Assembly: GCA_900547295.1 (NCBI GenBank)
Contig: URGK01000008.1
Span: 1 to 47,573, forward strand
DNA length: 47,573 nt
Reading direction: 5' to 3'
DNA from: an uncultured Eubacteriales bacterium
GTDB taxonomy: Bacteria > Bacillota > Clostridia > Peptostreptococcales > Anaerovoracaceae
Shown here piece by piece: positions 39,969-47,024 of the stretch; positions within the stretch are counted from its first letter, which is position 1, and every line of letters starts with the position of its first letter. The notes under the pieces were generated by a model. The model did not search any database and had not been told where the DNA came from. It was given only the letters and a program-made list of their open reading frames with translations. Position numbers and translations under genes: made by a program.

Positions 39969-40610
39969 TTATTTCTTTTCGAGTTCTCTCAATTTATTTT
40001 CAAGAAGCACAATACGTCTTCTTAAACATTCCATTTCAACTGCAACAGGATCCGGCATATCCACCTGGTTGAGCTCCTCCGCAGGCTGTCCCGCGCGCCT
40101 TACTATAGTGCCCGGTATACCGACTACCGTACAGCCGTCGGGGACTTCTTTGAGTACAACAGAGCCTGCGCCGATTTTGACATCGTTTCCCACCTTGAAC
40201 GGTCCCAGCACCTTGGCTCCCGAGCTTACAACAACTCTGTCGCCTATGGTAGGGTGGCGCTTGCCGGTGTCCTTGCCTGTACCGCCCAGTGTGACGCCCT
40301 GATATATTGTAACGTCATCTCCCACCTCTGCGGTTTCGCCTATTACAACTGCCATGCCGTGGTCTATGAAGCATCTTCTGCCTATGGTTGCTCCGGGGTG
40401 AATTTCAATTCCCGTAAACCAGCGTATAAGCTGGGAGAGCATTCTTGCCAGCAGCTTGCAGTTGTGCAGGTACAGCCAGTGGGCGGGCCTGTGAAATATC
40501 AGCGCCCAGATTCCCGGATAACACAGCAGCACCTCAAATCCGTTTCGTGCCGCCGGGTCTTTTTTTACTGCTTCTCGTATATCTTCTCTTACATCTCTGA
40601 AAAATGCCAT
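39969..40610 (-). CDS. cysE: Serine O-acetyltransferase
   Basis: CysE makes O-acetylserine, the precursor of cysteine. The 213-residue protein has the N-terminal helical part ('AHWLYLHNCKLLARMLSQL') and a left-handed beta-helix of hexapeptide repeats ('GIEIHPGATIGRRCFIDHGMAVVIGETAEVGDDV' region) with the catalytic aspartate and histidine in 'IDHGM' and the 'GGTGKDTGKRHP' loop. Its coupling to cysS links cysteine supply and charging. No T-box or other leader is visible; it seems to be read from upstream. Confidence 0.94.
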   Translation of the reverse strand: MAFFRDVREDIREAVKKDPAARNGFEVLLCYPGIWALIFHRPAHWLYLHNCKLLARMLSQLIRWFTGIEIHPGATIGRRCFIDHGMAVVIGETAEVGDDVTIYQGVTLGGTGKDTGKRHPTIGDRVVVSSGAKVLGPFKVGNDVKIGAGSVVLKEVPDGCTVVGIPGTIVRRAGQPAEELNQVDMPDPVAVEMECLRRRIVLLENKLRELEKK

Positions 40611-40658
40611 TAATTTATATCCTTCTTCTTTTTAAATATACATACATATTTGATTATA

Positions 40659-41123
40659 CTACATTGCTCCGATTTTATCAATAAATTGCGCAGGATTCCT
40701 GCTCTCCCCTTTATATCTTACTTCAAAATGCAGATGAGGCCCCGTGGCGTTGCCGCTGCTGCCTGCTTCCCCTATTATCTGCCCTCTGTCAATTCGCTCC
40801 CCCTTCGTCACATTTATGCTGTCAAGATGGGCGTAATATACGGTAATGCTTTCACTGCATGCCACCGCTGCCATTTTGCCGCAGCTGCCGTATTCTCCCG
40901 CTTTTACAACCCTGCCGTCGCAGACAGAATATACGTTATCGCCTGTTTCTGCGGCAAGGTCCGTTCCTCTGTGAAGCCTGCCCCACCTGTAGCCGTAGTC
41001 CGAAGTAACCCTGATGCTGTCGAGGGGCGGCCTCATATATATGTCGTATCTTGGCAGAGCCGCAAACAGAAGCAATATGGTTATAAAGTATATAAAAAGA
41101 GCCGCTTCAAATAATTTTCTCAT
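40659..41123 (-). CDS. M23 family (LytM-like) metallopeptidase, membrane-anchored
   Basis: The protein has an N-terminal transmembrane helix (about 8-24, 'ALFIYFITILLLFAALP') and a peptidase M23 domain. Zinc ligands are in 'LHRGTDLAAETGD' (HxxxD) and 'TGPHLHFEVRYKG' (HxH), with the intervening 'YYAHLDSINVTKGE' (catalytic His). It would cut peptidoglycan cross-bridges or, like LytM of spore-formers, serve cell separation or engulfment. 154 residues, a short form without coiled coil. It sits between the PF06541 membrane protein and cysE on the minus strand. Confidence 0.88.
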   Translation of the reverse strand: MRKLFEAALFIYFITILLLFAALPRYDIYMRPPLDSIRVTSDYGYRWGRLHRGTDLAAETGDNVYSVCDGRVVKAGEYGSCGKMAAVACSESITVYYAHLDSINVTKGERIDRGQIIGEAGSSGNATGPHLHFEVRYKGESRNPAQFIDKIGAM

Positions 41124-41156
41124 AATGGAAAATATATTTGAGCAGGCTCCTTCATA

Positions 41157-42044
41157 TTACTTCCTGCCGAATGTTTTTTCAAACAGATCTTCAAGTTCAG
41201 CCCTGTATTCCTCTCCCGTCTGTCTGATCATTCTCTCTCTAAGCTGCGATTTCAGATCAGGGAATGCTTTAAACAGTCTCTTTTTTCTTCTGACCGCAGG
41301 CATTGAGAAAAACGCCTCATAGGCATCCCGCCTTGTTTCCATGCGGGCCTTCGCTTCGTCTTTCTTTGCTTCAAGTTCTGTTTTCTTTGTTTCGAGTTCA
41401 GACTTCTTTGTCTCAAGCTCTGTTCTTAAGATTTCACCCTTGGTTCCAAGCTCTATGGCAGCATCGGCTATATGCTCTCCCGCAAAGTCCGATATATCGT
41501 GAAGCTGCTCTGCCATTTTGCCCATGCCTCTGTTGAATTTCTGAATATCCGTAACGGTAACTGCAAGATCTGCAAAGAGATACACATAAAATACGCCTAT
41601 AATTGTCCATCTGAGCCACAGCGGAAGCGCGTCTATGCCACCTGCAACCAGCGGATGCAGCACCTTTACCACCATAACGCAGGCTATGCCCCACATTATC
41701 GAAAACCTCAGGCATACATAGCCCTTGATATTAAAGGGCTCCTTTGAATAATCCCACCAGTGATCGTGAAACACCTTTTCGAGTATAAGGCCTGTCAGAA
41801 ACTCCAGCGCCGTCGTGAGTACGAACGAGCCCAAAAACAGCAGTATCAGGCTGTCCTTAACAGGCTCAAGGGCAAGCACCACCGCCACAACGCCAAAACC
41901 GTATATAGGGCACAGCGGGCCGTTAAGAAAGCCTCTGTTTACAAATCTGCCTGTCTTGAGGGCTGCAAATATAACTTCAGAAATCCAGCCCATTATCGCA
42001 TATGCCGCAAAGAACAGCAGCACCTCGTCAATTTTAAAAACCAT
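41157..42044 (-). CDS. PF06541 (putative ABC-transporter type IV) membrane protein with charged tail
   Basis: Residues 1-160 hold four or five transmembrane segments and the family pattern 'GWISEVIFAALKTGRFVNRGFLNGPLCPIYGFG' region, 'LEFLTGLILEKVFHDHWWDYS' and 'NIKGYVCLRFSIMWG'. From about residue 190 a long alpha-helical, heptad-like region follows, with the internal repeat 'ETKKSE / ETKKTE / EAKKDE', ending in a basic tail. The family name 'ABC permease' is a database label without an experimentally shown function. It is the first gene of the long minus-strand run towards sigH; no promoter stands out. Confidence 0.75.
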   Translation of the reverse strand: MVFKIDEVLLFFAAYAIMGWISEVIFAALKTGRFVNRGFLNGPLCPIYGFGVVAVVLALEPVKDSLILLFLGSFVLTTALEFLTGLILEKVFHDHWWDYSKEPFNIKGYVCLRFSIMWGIACVMVVKVLHPLVAGGIDALPLWLRWTIIGVFYVYLFADLAVTVTDIQKFNRGMGKMAEQLHDISDFAGEHIADAAIELGTKGEILRTELETKKSELETKKTELEAKKDEAKARMETRRDAYEAFFSMPAVRRKKRLFKAFPDLKSQLRERMIRQTGEEYRAELEDLFEKTFGRK

Positions 42045-42166
42045 TTTAATCTCTCTCCTGTCTTTTATGGATATATATTACCACAGGTACAGCCCGTTTT
42101 GCAATAAACACAAACAGACATATGTATAGCGCAAACTATTAAATCTTCACGATTTTTTCACATAAG

Positions 42167-42195
42167 GCATATCTGAAATTGTGCAGGCATATATT
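42167..42195 (+). promoter_or_regulatory. SigE-like sporulation promoter for spoIIID
   Basis: GCATATC (42167-42173), 14 bases, CATATATT (42188-42195), close to the SigE consensus (ATATT-type -35, 14-15 bases, CATACANT-type -10). It lies about 40 bases upstream of the spoIIID ATG. In Bacillus spoIIID is transcribed by SigE, so the site fits its gene. Confidence 0.6.
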
Positions 42196-42234
42196 GCAAT
42201 AGAAAGTTAAGACAATATGGCTTGAGGTGGTTTA

Positions 42235-42489
42235 ATGAAAGATTATATAGAAGAGAGAGTCTTAGAACTGGCCGGTTATATCATTGAAACCGGCTCTACG
42301 GTAAGAGCCGCAGCTAAGAAATTCAAAATATCAAAATCAACTGTACATAAAGATATTACTGAAAGACTGAAAGAGATAAACCCGGCTCTTGCCTCAGAGG
42401 TAAAAGCTGTTTTAGATAACAATAAGGCTGAACGTCATATAAGGGGCGGGCTTGCGACCAAGCACAAGTACGAAGAACAGAAAAAATAG
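42235..42489 (+). CDS. spoIIID: Sporulation transcriptional regulator SpoIIID
   Basis: SpoIIID is the small DNA-binding regulator of the mother-cell programme. The 84-residue protein starts 'MKDYIEERVLELAGYIIETG', then the helix-turn-helix 'TVRAAAKKFKISKSTVHKDITERL' (about 23-46) and a basic C-terminal helix ending 'HIRGGLATKHKYEEQKK', the diagnostic end of this family. It has a GAGGTGG ribosome site. It lies alone, with a SigE-like promoter in front and a hairpin behind. Confidence 0.97.
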   Translation: MKDYIEERVLELAGYIIETGSTVRAAAKKFKISKSTVHKDITERLKEINPALASEVKAVLDNNKAERHIRGGLATKHKYEEQKK

Positions 42490-42510
42490 CGGCCGTAAAG
42501 GCCGCTGTCT
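42488..42510. terminator. Hairpin between spoIIID and hutD
   Basis: AGCGGCC-GTAA-AGGCCGCT stem-loop directly at the spoIIID stop. There is no T-run on the plus strand and only a weak one on the minus strand, so it may be an RNA-stabilizing stem rather than an efficient terminator. Confidence 0.45.
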
Positions 42511-42524
42511 AAGCTGTTTTAAAT

Positions 42525-43121
42525 TCAGATGTTAAATAGTCCCTGCGTAATCACAACAGTTCCGCTGCCTGAAATGTCAAGGCTTACAGTTTCTGTGCCG
42601 CTGAAAAGCACAAGAAGCTGGCAGCCGTTTTCAAGCTTCAGAGGCTCACCGCACAGGGTAATCTGCGCATATTCGCCGCGCAGGAATATTCCCGCAAAGC
42701 CGCTCTGGTATTCACCCTGCGGCATAATTCGGATTTCCTTTATATTCTCGTCAAGGCCTATAGCTTTCATAGAGCCTGTGCCGCCTTTTCGAAGCATCAG
42801 ATTGTAGTCTGTAACCCTGCCGAAGCTTACAGTAGATATGCCTCCGTCAAAGGCATCACATTCATAGGGATTGAGTGTAACCTCTTTCTCACTGTCATGG
42901 ACAAGCCTTGCGCTGCCCTCAAATATCATCAGCCACCTGTCGTAATCGGGCAGATGAGTAAACTCCGGCTGCTCCGTGTCAACTGTTGCAGAGCTCAGTC
43001 GGAATATGAAATTTCTGTCTGCATACGATGCGCCCGGCGGATATATGGCAAGCTGGGTTGTAGTTCCTCCGGACCATGCGCCTGTCACAAATTCTTCCGG
43101 CTTTATTATTCTGTACTGCAT
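42525..43121 (-). CDS. HutD family protein
   Basis: HutD-family proteins are cupin-like and are encoded with histidine-utilization genes in proteobacteria, where they may regulate flux through N-formylglutamate; no activity is proven. This 198-residue protein has 'WSGGTTTQLAIYPPGASYADRNFIFRLSSATV' region (about 16-47), 'LPDYDRWLMIFEGSARLVH' and 'CDAFDGG', which match the family. The start is ATG 43121 with AGAGGTG in front; 15 extra codons upstream overlap the previous gene. It ends the fchA-folD-larB-larC operon; a hut link through FchA (a formimino-THF cyclodeaminase relative) is plausible. Confidence 0.82.
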   Translation of the reverse strand: MQYRIIKPEEFVTGAWSGGTTTQLAIYPPGASYADRNFIFRLSSATVDTEQPEFTHLPDYDRWLMIFEGSARLVHDSEKEVTLNPYECDAFDGGISTVSFGRVTDYNLMLRKGGTGSMKAIGLDENIKEIRIMPQGEYQSGFAGIFLRGEYAQITLCGEPLKLENGCQLLVLFSGTETVSLDISGSGTVVITQGLFNI

Positions 43122-43131
43122 TTGTTCACCT

Positions 43132-44013
43132 CTATATTTCGGTTTCAACTTCTTCAGGCGGTACATCCAGTTTTTCCGGATGCCTCAGATTCATTTTGAG
43201 GATTTTCATTGCCGAAGCAAAATAGAATCCGTCGCATATCCTCTCATCAACCGAAAACGTATAATCCACATATTTGCGTTTTGAAACAGTTCCGTCAGGC
43301 CCCATTTCATATTCGGTTCTCTTAGGTCCTATGCAGCAGAACACCGGTACATTACCCAGATTATAAAGGTGATGATGAATAGCCGGTATTCCCAGTGAGC
43401 CCATCGAGGTTACAAACATGCTGCCGTGAAAAGGACTCACCTTTAGCAGTGATTTTGGTAAAATTCCGAAATAGTCGGCAACTCTGATAAGCCAGAATGA
43501 AAATTTTTTAATAAGTCCGGGTATGTAATTGAGAATCCTCGCCGTATTGTCAAAATCGCTGTCAAGCTCTCCTCCCTTGTTGTCCGCTATAGCTTCCTTC
43601 ATTTTGTCGTATACATCAGCAGCCGTATCATGCGCATCAAATTCTATTTTGACAACCGTATTAGGAGATTCGAGTGTCATTTCTTTTTTGATGTCAATAT
43701 TGATCTCGATATTGTTTCTTGCATAGATTTTCTGTCCCGATATAAAGCGGTTTACCGCAGGTCTCTGAGATACAACCCTGACATATGCAGCCATCATAAC
43801 ATGAAGCATTCCAAAACCCTTGTATCCCTGTTTCCTTTTGAGTCTGATATACTCCTCCAGCTTCGTGACCTCAACCTTATCAAAGATAAGATTTGTAGAG
43901 TCATTTCTGTGCACCATTATATAAGGCTCTATACGATGCATAGGCGAAAGCTTTTTGAGAAGCCTTCCGTCAGACCTGTCGCACAGGCGTCTCCTGTACT
44001 GTTTTTCACTCAT
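43132..44013 (-). CDS. 2-oxoacid dehydrogenase acyltransferase (E2)-domain protein lacking the catalytic His
   Basis: The protein has the fold of E2/chloramphenicol acetyltransferase catalytic domains without lipoyl or E1-binding domains: N-terminal 'LSPMHRIEPYIMVHRNDSTN', central 'GFGMLHVMMAAYVRVVSQRPAVNRFI', and 'FHGSMFVTSMGSLGIPAIHHHLY'. At the active site the usual DHRxxDG is DERICDG, with His replaced by Glu, so normal acyl transfer is unlikely. The start is chosen at 44013 (MSEKQYRR), which has GAAAGGA upstream. It lies between larC and hutD. The family recurs in Firmicutes but its function is unknown to me. Confidence 0.75.
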   Translation of the reverse strand: MSEKQYRRRLCDRSDGRLLKKLSPMHRIEPYIMVHRNDSTNLIFDKVEVTKLEEYIRLKRKQGYKGFGMLHVMMAAYVRVVSQRPAVNRFISGQKIYARNNIEINIDIKKEMTLESPNTVVKIEFDAHDTAADVYDKMKEAIADNKGGELDSDFDNTARILNYIPGLIKKFSFWLIRVADYFGILPKSLLKVSPFHGSMFVTSMGSLGIPAIHHHLYNLGNVPVFCCIGPKRTEYEMGPDGTVSKRKYVDYTFSVDERICDGFYFASAMKILKMNLRHPEKLDVPPEEVETEI

Positions 44014-44033
44014 AAACATTCCTTTCTCCAATG

Positions 44034-44702
44034 CTAATACATATAGATTTTAAGACCTCCTCTACCTGTATTTCTTTTTCCTTTTGATTCTACCGTCACA
44101 CATGCCTCTGTTTCCGGCATTGTTTCGACATATTGTGCTCCGATACCTATAAGTGTACCAAGACCAGATGGAGTTACCAGTTCGGTTGCTGCGTCTACCC
44201 TCTCAAAGCGGTAATCACAGTTTTTACTCATAGCCATAACTGCCGGTACCGGTACCGGAATCTCGCCATGGCTGCATTGGATAAAGCCATGACCGTCACA
44301 AATAGTGCCGCAGTAGATTTCTTTTATCTGAAGTCTGTCAAGACAGAATGCCACTCCCATAATATTGAGTATGGCCTCATCTCGTCCGACCTCGTGGAAA
44401 TGAGTTTCCTCCAGTAATGTTCCGTGAACCTCTGCTTCTGCCTCTGCAATAGTCTGATAAATATTGCAGGCAGTCTGCTTCGCGTTGTCACTCAGCCCGG
44501 AGTTTAATATCATCTCCTTTATTTCAATGTAGCCCCGGTGGGGGTGTGTATCGTGGTCGTGTCCATGGCCGCAGCCTCCGCAGGGAATTACGCCCTTTAG
44601 AGCTTCCGCTATTTCCTCGGACGGCACACCAAGAGCCGCAAGTCCGTTTAACACCATATCTCCGCTTATTCCGTTGCTGCAATCAAAATACAATCTATTC
44701 AT
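44034..44702 (-). CDS. larC: LarC-type nickel insertion protein, short (LarC1-like) form
   Basis: LarC inserts nickel into the pyridinium pincer (NPN) cofactor of lactate racemase-type enzymes. This 222-residue protein has the N-terminal LarC signature ('LYFDCSNGISGDMVLNGLAALG'), a His/Asp-rich loop 'CGGCGHGHDHDTHPHRGY' (about 41-58) suited to metal binding, 'EETHFHEVGRDEAILNI' and 'CSHGEIPVPVPAVM'. Full LarC is about 400 residues (LarC1 plus LarC2, in Lactobacillus joined by frameshifting). Here the frame stops after 'GRGGLKIYMY' and no LarC2 sequence follows in any frame, as the next gene starts within about 20 bases. It overlaps larB by eight bases. Confidence 0.8.
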   Translation of the reverse strand: MNRLYFDCSNGISGDMVLNGLAALGVPSEEIAEALKGVIPCGGCGHGHDHDTHPHRGYIEIKEMILNSGLSDNAKQTACNIYQTIAEAEAEVHGTLLEETHFHEVGRDEAILNIMGVAFCLDRLQIKEIYCGTICDGHGFIQCSHGEIPVPVPAVMAMSKNCDYRFERVDAATELVTPSGLGTLIGIGAQYVETMPETEACVTVESKGKRNTGRGGLKIYMY

Positions 44703-45447
44703 ATTTACCTCTGTTAATCATCGAAGCAGTATAGGCCGCTCCGAATCCGTTATCTATATTAACCACACTTATTCCGTTTGCACAGCTGTTGAGCATGGAT
44801 AAAAGCGCTGCAAGTCCGTTAAAGCTTGCGCCGTAGCCTATGCTTGTGGGCACCGCTATAACAGGTACGTCCACAAGTCCTCCCGTCACAGATGCCAGCG
44901 CGCCCTCCATTCCCGCACATACTATAACTGCATTTGCCTTTCTTATCTCATCTAAGCTGTCAAAGAGCCTGTGTATACCCGCAACTCCGACATCATATAT
45001 TCTGCTGACGTTGTTTCCGAGAATTTCAGCTGTTACGGCCGCTTCCTCCGCCACAGGTATATCCGAGGTTCCCGCTGTTATGACTGCTATGGAGCCTTTC
45101 TTATCTGCCTCTTTCCTTGAAACTGCGATTATGCGGGCCTGCTCAAAGTATTCTGCCTCCGGCAGTCTTTCTCTGACCGCGCTGTAATTTGCCTCTGTTG
45201 CTCTTGTGCCCATTACGGTACTGTTTTTCTGCCACAGCAGCTCCATTATGTCTGCTATCTGGCTGTCTGTTTTGCCCTGACAGAAAACCACTTCGGGATA
45301 GCCTGTTCTCAGGCTCCTGTGGTTGTCTATTCTGGCAAATTCCATATCTTTAAACGGCAGTTCCTTTAATATGTCTGCCGCATCTTCACACGAAATCCTG
45401 TCAGCTCTGATATCCTCACAGAGCTTCAGCAAATATTCTCTATCCAT
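44695..45447 (-). CDS. larB: LarB-type nicotinate adenine dinucleotide carboxylase/hydrolase
   Basis: LarB carboxylates and hydrolyses nicotinate adenine dinucleotide to start nickel-pincer cofactor synthesis. The 250-residue protein shows the PurE-like C-terminal domain: 'IAVITAGTSDIPVAEEAAVTAE' (about 119-140), 'YDVGVAGIHRLF', 'VICAGMEGALASVTGGLVDVPVIAVPTSIGYG' region and 'GISVVNIDNGFGAA'. The N-terminus 'DREYLLKLCEDIRADRISCEDAADIL' is typical. Coupled to folD upstream and larC downstream by eight-base overlaps. LarE (sulfur transfer) and LarA are not in the window. Confidence 0.88.
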   Translation of the reverse strand: MDREYLLKLCEDIRADRISCEDAADILKELPFKDMEFARIDNHRSLRTGYPEVVFCQGKTDSQIADIMELLWQKNSTVMGTRATEANYSAVRERLPEAEYFEQARIIAVSRKEADKKGSIAVITAGTSDIPVAEEAAVTAEILGNNVSRIYDVGVAGIHRLFDSLDEIRKANAVIVCAGMEGALASVTGGLVDVPVIAVPTSIGYGASFNGLAALLSMLNSCANGISVVNIDNGFGAAYTASMINRGKYE

Positions 45448-46315
45448 TTATATTACCCTTAAGCTGTTTTTCTGCGGCTTCTGCCGTATGAAGCATCAGA
45501 ATACACGAGGTCACTCCGCCTACGCCGCCCGGTACAGGTGTTACCGCTCCCGCTGCCTCTGAAATTTCATCAAAATTTGCATCGCCGCACATATTGCCGT
45601 TTTCATCTACATTGATGCCTACATCTATTACTGTCTGACCGCTGTTTGTGTGCTGTTTTTTTACTGTGTCCGGTCTGCCCGATGCAACCGCAAGTATATC
45701 AGCCTCACTGCATATTTTCTCCATATCGGACGGAGTCGTACGTGTATGACATATTGTTACTGTGGCGTTTTTTTTCATCAGCATCATGGCAAGAGGTCTG
45801 CCTACCACAAGACTTCTTCCCACCACTGCCGCTTTTTTGCCTTTAATAGGAATATCGTAATAATCAAGTATTTCCATGCAGGCTCTGGCGGTACAAGGCG
45901 GAAAGCCTGTATCTGCGCCTGTAAATATGCCAGCCAGCGACAGGTCTGTAATTCCGTCTATGTCCTTTGCCGGCAGTATACTCTGTCCCGCCGCCGCATC
46001 ATCTATATGAGCCGGAAGCGGTCTGAAAAGCAGTATGCCGTTTACTGCATCATCGTTATTAAGCCTGTCTATCTCTGCTATGAGTTCCTCCTGTGATATT
46101 GTTTCGGGAAGTACTACGTTTTTCACCTGTATTCCTGCTTTTTCCGCGCGTTTTACGGCGCTTCTCTCATAGGCTAAATCGCTTTCGTCAGCCCCTACCC
46201 TGACTATTGCAAGCTGTGGGCATATTCCCTGCTGTCCCAGTTTTTCGACCTTTGCCTTTATCTTTTCCATAAGGGCATCTGCAACCGGCTTGCCCTTTAA
46301 TATTTTTGCCCTCAT
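45440..46315 (-). CDS. folD: FolD-family methylene-THF dehydrogenase, cyclohydrolase lysine absent
   Basis: FolD interconverts methylene-, methenyl- and formyl-THF. The NADP-binding part is conserved ('KAAVVGRSLVVGRPLAMMLM', about 159-178). The active site is not: the Yxx(x)KxK motif of normal FolD is 'AYERSAVKRAEKAGI', with Ala53 where the catalytic lysine (K54 in E. coli) should be; QLPLP is 'FRPLP' and PGGVGPMT is 'PGGVGGVT'. That lysine is needed for cyclohydrolase activity, so this enzyme is probably dehydrogenase only. A separate cyclohydrolase (FchA) is encoded next to it, with an ATGA overlap. 291 residues. Confidence 0.85.
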   Translation of the reverse strand: MRAKILKGKPVADALMEKIKAKVEKLGQQGICPQLAIVRVGADESDLAYERSAVKRAEKAGIQVKNVVLPETISQEELIAEIDRLNNDDAVNGILLFRPLPAHIDDAAAGQSILPAKDIDGITDLSLAGIFTGADTGFPPCTARACMEILDYYDIPIKGKKAAVVGRSLVVGRPLAMMLMKKNATVTICHTRTTPSDMEKICSEADILAVASGRPDTVKKQHTNSGQTVIDVGINVDENGNMCGDANFDEISEAAGAVTPVPGGVGGVTSCILMLHTAEAAEKQLKGNING

Positions 46316-46944
46316 CTTCTTATCTCCTCGCGAACTTCTTCAAATATATCCTCTGCCATATCGGAGTATTTCTCTATCAGCATATCTGCTCTTCTGTCAT
46401 ATTCATCTGCAAGCTCTCTGTTATGCATAAGTTTTGTATTTACATATACATTAAGTGACGCTCCCTTTAGAGCCGCTCTGCATATTACTGCGCCGACTCC
46501 CGCATCGCTTACCGCAAGGCTGTTGCCCTTTGCCGCAAACTCTTTGTGAAGATCTATTGCCTCACCGCATTTTTCCATTATCTCAAGGGGCGCGCTGCAT
46601 GCAAGCTTCAGACATTCCTCCATCACTCGGCGCTTTTCTTCTCTCTGCTCCGGAGTGTCCTTTGGCATACCGTAGGCCTTTGCAAGGGGTGCAAAAGCTT
46701 CTGCGTCTTTATCTACAAGCTCAAGAAGCTGCACTCTCAGCTCTTCCGCTTTTTCCATAAGAGCATACATATGGTCCTCAACATGCGCGTATTTTTTCTT
46801 GCCTGCGGTAAGGGAGCCCACCATATTACCAAGGGCTGTGCCTACTGCGCCTGCCAGCGCTGCCGCGCTGCCGCCGCCGGGTACAGGCGTGCCTGCAGCC
46901 AGAATTTCTGCAAACTCGCTGCATGATTTATCTATATAGCTCAT
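46312..46944 (-). CDS. fchA: Methenyl-THF cyclohydrolase / formimino-THF cyclodeaminase (FchA family)
   Basis: This is a helical FTCD-C family enzyme of 210 residues. The hallmark 'AAGTPVPGGGSAAALAGAVGTALGNMVGSLT' region (about 16-46) and 'DAEAFAPLAKAYGMPKDTPEQREEKR' (catalytic Asp) are present, with 'NSLAVSDAGVGAVICRAALKGASLNVYVN' near the C-terminus. It can act as methenyl-THF cyclohydrolase, as in acetogens and purine-fermenters, or release ammonia from formimino-THF. It heads the operon with a good promoter (46988-47016) and a GGGAGG site, and overlaps folD by four bases. Confidence 0.88.
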   Translation of the reverse strand: MSYIDKSCSEFAEILAAGTPVPGGGSAAALAGAVGTALGNMVGSLTAGKKKYAHVEDHMYALMEKAEELRVQLLELVDKDAEAFAPLAKAYGMPKDTPEQREEKRRVMEECLKLACSAPLEIMEKCGEAIDLHKEFAAKGNSLAVSDAGVGAVICRAALKGASLNVYVNTKLMHNRELADEYDRRADMLIEKYSDMAEDIFEEVREEIRR

Positions 46945-46987
46945 CTCTTAATCCTCCCGTTTCTATAATTTGTCACACTTACGCATT

Positions 46988-47016
46988 ATTATACAACATA
47001 GCAGGGCTTAGGGCAA
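46988..47016 (-). promoter_or_regulatory. Sigma-A promoter of the fchA-folD-larB-larC operon
   Basis: On the minus strand TTGCCC (47016-47011), 17 bases, TATAAT (46993-46988). Transcription would begin near 46981, about 37 bases before the fchA ATG. The IS element on the right begins within about 15-20 bases of the -35. Confidence 0.72.
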
Positions 47017-47024
47017 GGGTGGGA

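Noticed and set aside
40611..40658. T-box or SAM-type leader before cysE-cysS
   Set aside because: The gap to the upstream peptidase gene is too short and contains no specifier stem or T-box sequence.
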